A program made the translations under genes and the position numbers. The notes beneath the pieces are model-generated. The model ran no database searches and was not told the origin of the DNA. It saw nothing but the letters and a program-made list of their open reading frames with translations. A stretch of 6,494 bases of DNA from Bacteroidia bacterium (lineage in GTDB: Bacteria > Bacteroidota > Bacteroidia > NS11-12g > UBA955), in the NCBI GenBank assembly GCA_023228875.1, contig JALOAG010000039.1:1-6494 (forward strand), read 5' to 3'. Positions 1 through 5,231 of the stretch are shown here, piece after piece; the first letter of the stretch is position 1, and every line of letters begins with the position of its first letter.

Positions 1-199
1 CAATCTCATTTGGATCAACATAAAAATAGGGTCCATTATTAGGGGAGTCAGAAAGAAGAGTCATATAATAAGATCTATCCTCTAAACCCTCGATGTAAAT
101 AACAACAGAGGGTTTAGGTCCAGCATCAGCAAACAAATTAAAAGAGAGAAGTAAAAATACGACAAAAAGAAAAAGGTGAATTTTAGCTGGGCGTTTCAT
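1..199 (-). CDS. Secreted protein of unknown function, N-terminal part (runs off the left edge)
   Basis: The complement is open from an ATG at 199-197 to the window edge, 66 codons without a stop, so the gene continues beyond position 1. A good Shine-Dalgarno sequence (AAGGGGGT, 213-206) lies 6 bases before the ATG and fixes the start. The protein opens MKRPAKIHLF, has a strongly hydrophobic stretch at about residues 8-22 and a signal-peptidase-I type site after Leu-Phe-Ala (residue 24 or close to it), so it is probably exported. The mature part begins with Gly-Pro-Lys-Pro-Ser-Val-Val and continues with Tyr-Tyr-Met-Thr-Leu-Leu-Ser and a Gly-Pro-Tyr. From memory, this pattern resembles a family of uncharacterised secreted or membrane proteins in clostridia and spirochaetes; I cannot assign a function. 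It is divergent from the sugar operon and shares its upstream region. That it is coding is fairly sure; the family is tentative. Confidence 0.75.
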   Translation of the reverse strand, partial: MKRPAKIHLFLFVVFLLLSFNLFADAGPKPSVVIYIEGLEDRSYYMTLLSDSPNNGPYFYVDPNEI

Positions 200-223
200 G
201 AATCTACCCCCTTAGATAAATTA

Positions 224-252
224 GATATAAGCATCGCTTTTGAAAAAGACAA
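224..252 (-). promoter_or_regulatory. Putative sigma70-type promoter of the minus-strand gene
   Basis: Read on the complement, TTGTCT (252-247) and TATATC (229-224) are separated by 17 bases; each matches the consensus at 4 of 6 positions. Transcription would start near 217, immediately before the Shine-Dalgarno sequence at 213-206, giving a very short leader. The spacing and position are right, but in AT-rich DNA such matches arise often by chance. Confidence 0.4.
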
Positions 253-310
253 CATAGTTAAATGCGTAAAATATGTTTTATTTTTAAGATTCTCTTTTAC
301 AAAATAAATA

Positions 311-338
311 ATTAGACAAACAAATGTTTAGTCCTAAT
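311..338. repeat. 28-base imperfect inverted repeat
   Basis: The left arm ATTAGACAAACA (311-322) and the right arm TGTTTAGTCCTAAT (325-338) are complementary over 12 pairs, with two single unpaired bases in the right arm (A330 and C333) and a two-base centre. No T-run follows on the + strand and no gene ends here, so a terminator is unlikely. It could be an operator for a dimeric regulator between the divergent genes. The symmetry is directly visible; the role is inferred. Confidence 0.4.
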
Positions 339-343
339 AGAAA

Positions 344-359
344 ATGGGAACGTTATCAA
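344..359. promoter_or_regulatory. LacI/GalR-family operator-like (cre-like) site
   Basis: The 16 bases ATGGGAACGTTATCAA match the catabolite-responsive-element pattern WTGNAANCGNWNNCAW with one mismatch (G at 348). The central AACGTT is a perfect palindrome with the CG centre typical of LacI-family operators, and outer TG/CA pairs complete the half-sites. The site is about 145 bases before the minus-strand start codon and about 180 before the nearer + strand promoter. LacI-family control of sugar transporters is common, but no regulator gene is visible here. Confidence 0.3.
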
Positions 360-482
360 ATTTAAACTTCCTAAATTAGCAAATAAAATACTTTTTAGGT
401 AATAGAAATAATTAAGTATAACCTTCAAATTCGGTATGACATATAGCAACAAAGTGTAGAAAAGGTACTTTTTTAGAGCTAT

Positions 483-515
483 TATCAGTAAAAGATTATC
501 AAAAGAAATATATCA
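483..515 (+). repeat. Three TATCA direct repeats with 14-base period
   Basis: TATCA occurs at 483-487, 497-501 and 511-515, so the starts are exactly 14 bases apart; the first two copies are extended to ATTATCA. The array ends 21 bases before the -35 element of the main promoter candidate, where an activator would be expected to bind. The repeats are short and the region is AT-rich, so chance is possible. Confidence 0.3.
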
Positions 516-536
516 CACTTTTTGGATATTTTTCAT

Positions 537-565
537 TTGCTATGTGCGATTAATCGTGTTATTCT
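537..565 (+). promoter_or_regulatory. Putative main promoter of the sugar operon (extended -10)
   Basis: TTGCTA (537-542) and TATTCT (560-565) are 17 bases apart, each 4 of 6 to the sigma70 consensus, and TGT directly before the -10 gives an extended -10 (TGn) element. Transcription would start near 572, leaving a leader of about 116 bases before the binding-protein ATG. Two perfect palindromes sit in the spacer and across the start site. This is the best + strand promoter I find upstream of the operon. Confidence 0.5.
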
Positions 566-573
566 ATCGATAG
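547..573. promoter_or_regulatory. Two perfect 10-base palindromes in the promoter, probable operators
   Basis: CGATTAATCG (547-556) lies wholly within the spacer between -35 and -10, and CTATCGATAG (564-573) covers the end of the -10 and the expected start site. Both are exact palindromes, and their centres are 17 bases apart. A protein bound at either would block RNA polymerase, so this is the natural place for a repressor that responds to the imported ligand. The two sequences differ, so they may bind different proteins. Palindromes and positions are read directly; operator function is inferred. Confidence 0.4.
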
Positions 574-576
574 GTG

Positions 577-604
577 TTCAAAGAAACATTAAATATGTTA
601 CAAT
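577..604 (+). promoter_or_regulatory. Possible second promoter of the sugar operon
   Basis: TTCAAA (577-582, 4 of 6) and TACAAT (599-604, 5 of 6) are separated by 16 bases. Transcription would start near 611 and give a leader of about 78 bases. It could serve as an alternative to the promoter at 537-565 or be the only active one; the sequence does not decide. Confidence 0.35.
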
Positions 605-641
605 GAGCATAAAAAGGGAAGAGGTTAGAGTCAAAAAGAAT

Positions 642-663
642 ATTACAACAAAGAAGTTGTAAT
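642..663 (+). other. Leader-mRNA hairpin before the binding-protein ribosome site
   Basis: ATTACAAC (642-649) and GTTGTAAT (656-663) are perfect complements around a six-base loop. The stem ends 12 bases before the AAGGAG Shine-Dalgarno sequence (676-681), so it leaves the ribosome site free. Such a structure could stabilise the 5' end of the transcript. It is AT-rich and only moderately stable, and no T-run follows, so it is not a terminator. Confidence 0.4.
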
Positions 664-688
664 GAGAAAAATCACAAGGAGATGAAAA

Positions 689-1642
689 ATGAAGAGAGCT
701 TTATTAGTTTTAGCAATCTTACTCATGGTGGGCGCAGTCGTGTTTGCTGGCGGAGGCAAAGAGAGTGCAGCCACTAAAAAAGACGATGGGAAAATAAGGA
801 TAGGATTCTCTATTCAAGATATTACAAACCCATCATGGTCAGAGATGTGGATCTACATGGAGAGAAAAGCTAAAGACTTAGGTGTTGAAATTACACTAAG
901 TGACTGTCAAGCAGATCCAAACAGGCAAATTAGTTCAATAGAGAACTTCATCCAAGGTGGATACGATGCAATTATCGTTCACTGTTTTGATGCAGAGTCT
1001 GCTACATCAACAATTCAAAAAGCAAAAGACAAAGGGATAAAAGTTCTTGCTTATGATACCTATGTTGATATAGCTGATTGTTATTACGGTCTAGACAACT
1101 ATGAAGTTGGTAGACAAATTGCTAAAAACGCCGCCACATGGATTAATTCAACTTTCCCAAACGGTGTTGTTGAAGTTGGTGTTGCTAACTACCCACTAAA
1201 CCAAGTTTGTCTTGATAGAGCAGAGGGAATCTTGTCTGGAATGGCTGAGTTCGCTCCTAATGCTAAAATTGTTGCCCAAGCTCAAGCTGGTTACATGGAC
1301 GAAGGCTTAGTCGTTGGTGAAAACTGGATTGTTGCTCATCCAAATATCAAAGCTTTTGTAGGAATTGACGATGCTGGTTTATTAGGTATTTATGAAGCTT
1401 ACAAATCTGCTGGCAAACTAAGAGACGATATGGGAATGTTTGCAATTGACGCTCTTCCTGAAACTTTAAAAATTATTGACTCAGGTGGAATTTTCAGATC
1501 AACAATCTATTTAGATCTAAACGGAGTTGGTGAGCAAATGGTTCAAGCTTCTGTTGATATGGTCAGAGGTATTCCTGTTGAGAGAATGAACTATTTCATT
1601 ATGGTTAACTTGGATGAAACTAACGTAAGAGATTATATGTAA
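689..1642 (+). CDS. Periplasmic sugar/polyol-binding protein of an ABC transporter (RbsB-like)
   Basis: This 317-residue protein is the extracytoplasmic ligand receptor of the transporter encoded by the next two genes. A signal peptide (Lys2-Arg3, hydrophobic 4-19, cleavage likely after Ala20 in Val-Phe-Ala/Gly-Gly-Gly) is followed by a type I periplasmic-binding fold of the Peripla_BP_4/RbsB kind. The first lobe starts at Ile-Arg-Ile-Gly-Phe (36-40), with the ligand-side Asn47-Pro-Ser-Trp50, Gly91-Tyr-Asp-Ala-Ile-Ile and Asp123; Gly134-Leu-Asp-Asn137 and Arg177 follow. Asp227-Asp228 and Asp254 occupy places where sugar-contacting residues are usual. There is no lipobox cysteine near the cleavage site, so it should be soluble rather than lipid-anchored; four Cys (73, 99, 131, 174) remain in the mature chain. 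AAGGAG at 676-681, 7 bases before the ATG, fixes the start. Asn codons are 13 AAC of 16, a bias expected of a highly expressed gene. Family confident; ligand unknown. Confidence 0.93.
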   Translation: MKRALLVLAILLMVGAVVFAGGGKESAATKKDDGKIRIGFSIQDITNPSWSEMWIYMERKAKDLGVEITLSDCQADPNRQISSIENFIQGGYDAIIVHCFDAESATSTIQKAKDKGIKVLAYDTYVDIADCYYGLDNYEVGRQIAKNAATWINSTFPNGVVEVGVANYPLNQVCLDRAEGILSGMAEFAPNAKIVAQAQAGYMDEGLVVGENWIVAHPNIKAFVGIDDAGLLGIYEAYKSAGKLRDDMGMFAIDALPETLKIIDSGGIFRSTIYLDLNGVGEQMVQASVDMVRGIPVERMNYFIMVNLDETNVRDYM

Positions 1643-1674
1643 TTTCCCTCTTCGGTAATTCATAATAAACTATT

Positions 1675-1702
1675 TTGGCAAGTAGACTTGTCTGCTTGCC
1701 AA
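1675..1702 (+). terminator. Intercistronic hairpin, probable partial terminator or mRNA stabiliser
   Basis: TTGGCAAG (1675-1682) pairs perfectly with CTTGCCAA (1695-1702). A T-G wobble and AGA/TCT extend the stem to 12 pairs around a CTTG tetraloop. Only TTTT follows (1703-1706), so termination would be incomplete. It sits in the 75-base gap between the binding-protein and ATPase genes, where many ABC operons carry a hairpin that reduces downstream transcription or protects the upstream message. Binding protein is normally needed in excess over the membrane parts, which fits this placement. Confidence 0.6.
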
Positions 1703-1717
1703 TTTTAAAAATAAGAG

Positions 1718-3235
1718 ATGAATCAAACAAACAATATTTTATCAGTAAAGGATGTCTCCAAATCATACGGCGGAGTTACTGTATTGCATGATGTTTTTTT
1801 AGATATCAAGCCAGGTGAAGTTCATGCTGTTATTGGGGCGAATGGAGCAGGAAAGTCAACATTAATTAAAACTATTTCAGGTGCTATCGTTCCCGATAAG
1901 GGAATAATTAATTTTGATGGACAAGACTATACTTTTATGACCCCAGAACGTTCTGATAGTTTAGGTATAAAAGTTGTTTATCAAGAGTTTAACTTAGTGC
2001 CCTCTTTATCGGTGGCAGAAAATATTTTTCTGGGGGAGCGTATAGAGGGGAAAAAGTTAGTTGACTTTAAATATCTTGAAAGAAGAGCTAAAGAGATTCT
2101 CGATACCTTTGAAGTTGATATCGATGTCTCTATGCCAGTTAAGTTTTTATCAGTCGCCTATAAGCAAATTGTAGAGATTGCTAAAGGAATGACTAAAAAT
2201 ATCAAGTTGCTTGTACTTGATGAGCCTACAGCACCATTAACAAATAAAGAAGTTGATGTTTTATACAAAATTATTCGCAAACTAAAAAATGATGGTATTG
2301 CAATAATTTATATTTCTCACAGATTAGAAGAAGTTTTTGAAGTTTGTGATAATGTAACTGTTTTAAGAGATGGTCATAAAATTATAACTTTAGAAGCCAA
2401 AAAGACCACTAGACGCGAATTAATCAACTACATGATTGATGCTGATCTGGGTGATGAGTTCCCTGAAAGAATTGGAAAACGACAAGAAGATATTTTGTTA
2501 GATGTAAAAGATCTAGCGGGAAAAGGTTTTAATAATATCAACTTTTCGGTTCGAAGAGGGGAAGTGTTAGGTATTGCTGGGCTTGTAGGTGCAAAGAGGA
2601 CTGAAATAGTTCGTGCCATTTATGGAGCAGATAAAAAAGCAAATGGTTCGTTAACTTTTGAGGGGAAAGAGGTAGTAATTAAAAATCCATCTGATGCTAT
2701 TTCTAATGGAATTGTAATGGTTCCTGAAGAGAGAAAGTCAGAAGGATTAATCTTAAACCACTCAATAAAAATGAACTTGTCGTTGATGGTACTCAAAAGA
2801 TTAACCAAAGGGATTGTTTTGGATTTTGCTAGAGAGAGTAAAATCGTGGACCAATACAAAGATGCTTTGAGCATCAAAATGCGTTCTACCAATCAATCTG
2901 CTTATACTTTATCGGGTGGGAACCAACAAAAAATTGTTATTAGTAAGTGTTTAGCCAGCGACCCTAAGCTTATTATTTTGGATGAGCCTACAAGGGGAGT
3001 TGATGTTGGTACAAAGAAAGAAGTTTATTCTATTGTGAATAAATATGCCGATGAGGGACTTGGTGTAATTTTAATTTCATCTGAGTTGGATGAGGTTATT
3101 GGGCTCTCTGATCGGATAGTTGTTCTTGCTGAAGGTAAGATTACAGCAGAATTTGAGCGCGAAGATTTTGATAAACAAGAAATTCTTTATTACGCATCAT
3201 TAAGTGATAGTAGGGGGGTAGTAGAAAATCCATGA
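1718..3235 (+). CDS. Sugar ABC transporter ATPase with two nucleotide-binding domains (RbsA/MglA type)
   Basis: This 505-residue cytoplasmic protein powers import by the neighbouring permease; the length is usual for the RbsA/MglA/XylG group. Domain 1 has Walker A Gly40-Ala-Asn-Gly-Ala-Gly-Lys46-Ser-Thr48, Q-loop Gln89, the relaxed signature LSVAYKQ (144-150) normal for this group, Walker B ending Leu167-Asp-Glu169-Pro-Thr and H-loop His201. Domain 2 has a degenerate Walker A, GLVGAKRTE (288-296), without the Lys-Ser/Thr pair, a canonical LSGGNQQ signature (398-404), Walker B Leu421-Asp-Glu-Pro-Thr-Arg-Gly (to 427) and Ser455 in place of the H-loop His. Thus one composite site probably hydrolyses ATP. 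Lys293 where Gly is usual in GAGRTE is a small oddity. The start at 1718 fits the family N-terminus, but the Shine-Dalgarno is poor: only AAGAG, touching the ATG. The stop overlaps the permease start by four bases. Asn codons are only 7 AAC of 24, unlike the preceding gene. Confidence 0.95.
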   Translation: MNQTNNILSVKDVSKSYGGVTVLHDVFLDIKPGEVHAVIGANGAGKSTLIKTISGAIVPDKGIINFDGQDYTFMTPERSDSLGIKVVYQEFNLVPSLSVAENIFLGERIEGKKLVDFKYLERRAKEILDTFEVDIDVSMPVKFLSVAYKQIVEIAKGMTKNIKLLVLDEPTAPLTNKEVDVLYKIIRKLKNDGIAIIYISHRLEEVFEVCDNVTVLRDGHKIITLEAKKTTRRELINYMIDADLGDEFPERIGKRQEDILLDVKDLAGKGFNNINFSVRRGEVLGIAGLVGAKRTEIVRAIYGADKKANGSLTFEGKEVVIKNPSDAISNGIVMVPEERKSEGLILNHSIKMNLSLMVLKRLTKGIVLDFARESKIVDQYKDALSIKMRSTNQSAYTLSGGNQQKIVISKCLASDPKLIILDEPTRGVDVGTKKEVYSIVNKYADEGLGVILISSELDEVIGLSDRIVVLAEGKITAEFEREDFDKQEILYYASLSDSRGVVENP

Positions 3236-4191
3236 TAACGAAAAATATTGATTTTAAAGTTCTTTTTAGAAAATACGGAATAATTCTTGTCCTTTTTGTA
3301 TTAGTGGCAATTTTTTCAATTGGCAATCCTGTTTTCTTTACAGCTGGCAACATGATTACAATTATGAGGCAAATAGTTGTCGTTGCCATTATGACTATTG
3401 GAATGACTTTTGTTCTAATTTCAGGTGGAATCGATTTATCTGTTGGAACACAACTTTCGTTTATTGGAGTTGTTACAGCGAAGATGTTCACCCAAATGGG
3501 GATTAACCCTTTTGTTGCTTGTGTAATTGGAATATTGTTGGGTACTACCATTGGTGCATTGAACGGGTTGTTCATTGCCAATGTAAAAGTATCTCCATTG
3601 ATTGCTACCCTTGCCATGCAACAAATCCTTAAAGGACTTGGATACGTTATATCAAAAGGGAGACCAATTTACGGCCTTCCCGATGCAGTAAGATTTATTG
3701 GGCAAGGGCACATTGGTTTTATCCCATTCCCAGTTATTTTAATGGTCATCTTTATATTGTTTGGAATGTTTATACTGAACAAGACTTATCTAGGCCGCTC
3801 TTTCTATGTTGTTGGTAGTAGTGAAGAGACTGGGCGTCTGTCGGGTTTAAAAACAAAGAAGATCTCTATTATTGCCTACACAATGTGCGGAATGTTATCT
3901 GCTGTTGCTGCAATCATAATGATGGCCAGAATCAACTCAGGAAGCCCAACTGTTGGAGTTGGTTATGAGATGGACGTATTAACTGCTGCTGTTCTTGGTG
4001 GAGTTAGTATCAGCGGTGGAGAGGGGCAGATGTATGGAGCAATTATTGGTGCATTGATCATTGGTGTTTTAAGTAATGGTTTAATTATTATGAACGTCAG
4101 CGAGTGGTATCAAATGATTATTAAAGGTCTCGTATTAGTTTTAGCGATTGGTTTTGATAGTTTTAGAAGTCGCCATTATCACGGTAACTAA
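3232..4191 (+). CDS. Sugar ABC transporter permease (RbsC-like, BPD_transp_2)
   Basis: This 319-residue inner-membrane protein forms the translocation channel, expected to work as a homodimer because no second permease gene is present. Hydrophobic segments occur at roughly residues 15-31, 48-64, 72-85, 93-115, 120-140, 163-182, 211-231, 248-262 and 267-309, in line with 8-10 membrane spans for the family. Family hallmarks are Gly57-Met-Thr-Phe-Val-Leu-Ile-Ser-Gly-Gly-Ile-Asp-Leu-Ser-Val-Gly72, the cytoplasmic coupling segment around Leu187-Gly-Arg-Ser-Phe-Tyr-Val-Val-Gly195 to Gly205, and Thr251-Ala-Ala-Val-Leu-Gly-Gly-Val with Gly262-Gly-Glu-Gly265. The ATG shares ATGA with the ATPase stop, indicating translational coupling; the only upstream purine run is AGGGGGG (3212-3218), somewhat far from the start. 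Family certain; substrate unknown. Confidence 0.95.
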   Translation: MITKNIDFKVLFRKYGIILVLFVLVAIFSIGNPVFFTAGNMITIMRQIVVVAIMTIGMTFVLISGGIDLSVGTQLSFIGVVTAKMFTQMGINPFVACVIGILLGTTIGALNGLFIANVKVSPLIATLAMQQILKGLGYVISKGRPIYGLPDAVRFIGQGHIGFIPFPVILMVIFILFGMFILNKTYLGRSFYVVGSSEETGRLSGLKTKKISIIAYTMCGMLSAVAAIIMMARINSGSPTVGVGYEMDVLTAAVLGGVSISGGEGQMYGAIIGALIIGVLSNGLIIMNVSEWYQMIIKGLVLVLAIGFDSFRSRHYHGN

Positions 4192-4209
4192 AAGGGAAAG
4201 GGTGATTAA

Positions 4210-5214
4210 ATGAAACGCATTGCAATCATCGGGGCTGGTATGATTTCAAATAGTCATGCCAAAGCCCTTAAGAATGTTGAAAATGGCACTTTGTGTGCTA
4301 TTGCCGATATTAACAAAGAGGCAGCAGATAAATTTGCTAAAGAGTACCAGTGTAAAGCTTATTACGAAGTAGAGACGATGCTTCAACAAGAAAAGCCAGA
4401 TGGGGCAATTATATGTTTACCCACCTTTTTACACGCAAAATATGTAGAGGTGTGTGCTAATTATGGTGTAAACGTCCTTTGCGAAAAACCTGTTGAGATG
4501 ACAGTTGAAGCAACACAAAAGATGTTAGATGTGGTAGATAAAAGTGGCATTATCTTTATGGTAGCCCAAGTTGTCCGCTTTTGGCCAGGTTATGTAGAAA
4601 TTAAAGAGATGGCTGATTCAGGAGAACTAGGAGATATCTACATGGCTTACGCTAGTAGATGTTCCACAATGCAAACTTGGGGGAACACTTGGCTAAATGA
4701 TCCTGACAAAGGGGCCGGTGCCATTCAAGATATGCATGTCCACGATATTGATTACCTACGCCATCTTTGTGGAGAGGTAGATTATGTCTACTGCTTAGGG
4801 AGCAAGGATGATACAAAGTGTTGGAACCATGTGATGTCCTCTTTAAGTTTTAAAAATGGTTTTAAAGCAGTTGCTGAAGCCTCTTTCACTATGCGTTCGA
4901 CCTACCCATTCACTATGTCTTTAAATGTATCGGGAACTAAAGCTACAGTTGAATTTATCTATCGTGCCGGTTATAGCATTGGAGATCGAGATAGTGTTAA
5001 CACAGTCCTTAGAATCTTTAAAGATAATGAAGAACCTATTGAGATAGTTCCAGAGCAATACGATCCATACGAAAAACAGCTAAGCTACTTTATTGAACTT
5101 CTTGAGACAAATAAGCAGCCTGAAATAGTTCCACATCAACAAAACCTCGATGTGATAAAGGCTGTTTGTGCAATCAGAGAATCTGTAGACAACAATAAAA
5201 TTGTGCATCTTTAA
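4210..5214 (+). CDS. Gfo/Idh/MocA-family NAD-dependent sugar/polyol dehydrogenase, first copy
   Basis: This 334-residue cytoplasmic oxidoreductase probably oxidises or reduces a ring hydroxyl of the imported sugar or inositol-like polyol. The N-terminal Rossmann domain (about 1-120) has Gly8-Ala-Gly10-Met-Ile-Ser13 for dinucleotide binding and Asp33 after the second strand, which favours NAD over NADP. The catalytic-lysine motif is Cys91-Glu92-Lys93-Pro94. The C-terminal domain carries Gly168-Ala-Gly-Ala and then Asp174-Met-His-Val-His178-Asp-Ile-Asp181, matching the Asp/His pair of the family (Lys97, Asp172, His176 in Bacillus inositol dehydrogenase). AAAGGGTGA (4197-4205) before the ATG is a good ribosome site, 18 bases after the permease stop, so the gene is in the operon. 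It is followed after 17 bases by a gapless paralogue. Family confident. Inositol dehydrogenase is one possibility among many, since this family is broad. Confidence 0.93.
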   Translation: MKRIAIIGAGMISNSHAKALKNVENGTLCAIADINKEAADKFAKEYQCKAYYEVETMLQQEKPDGAIICLPTFLHAKYVEVCANYGVNVLCEKPVEMTVEATQKMLDVVDKSGIIFMVAQVVRFWPGYVEIKEMADSGELGDIYMAYASRCSTMQTWGNTWLNDPDKGAGAIQDMHVHDIDYLRHLCGEVDYVYCLGSKDDTKCWNHVMSSLSFKNGFKAVAEASFTMRSTYPFTMSLNVSGTKATVEFIYRAGYSIGDRDSVNTVLRIFKDNEEPIEIVPEQYDPYEKQLSYFIELLETNKQPEIVPHQQNLDVIKAVCAIRESVDNNKIVHL

Positions 5215-5231
5215 AAAGTGGAGATATTTAT

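Larger units (their letters stand above)
200..688. other. Divergent intergenic region without a gene
   Basis: This 489-base AT-rich stretch separates the divergent secreted-protein gene from the sugar operon. I see no convincing open reading frame with a ribosome binding site in it. It holds, left to right, a minus-strand promoter (224-252), a 28-base imperfect dyad (311-338), a cre/LacI-like site (344-359), three TATCA repeats with a 14-base period (483-515), two possible + strand promoters (537-565 and 577-604) with two 10-base palindromes, and a leader hairpin (642-663). The stretch 400-480 shows nothing I can support. The density of symmetric elements suggests regulated transcription rather than a constitutive operon. 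Confidence 0.7.

Noticed and set aside
370..399. Inverted repeat CCTAAA / TTTAGG with a long loop
   Set aside because: Only six AT-rich pairs around an 18-base loop, so it is expected by chance in this base composition.
460..476. Possible terminator AAAAG-GTA-CTTTT followed by T residues
   Set aside because: The stem is five weak pairs with a three-base loop, and no gene ends upstream on the + strand, so a terminator has no purpose there.
2428..2892. Two shorter complement frames across the ATPase gene
   Set aside because: They lie opposite conserved ABC ATPase domain 2 and show no family signal or ribosome site of note; shadows of the real gene.
3141..3617. A 158-codon open frame on the complement, across the permease gene
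   Set aside because: It is antisense to a certain membrane-protein gene, has no recognisable domain, and is explained by the codon use of the permease.
689..4191. Assigning the transporter as ribose (rbs), galactose (mgl) or AI-2 (lsr) specific
   Set aside because: The companions rbsD, rbsK or lsr genes are absent, and the receptor ligand residues cannot be matched with confidence without an alignment; the gene symbol is left empty.
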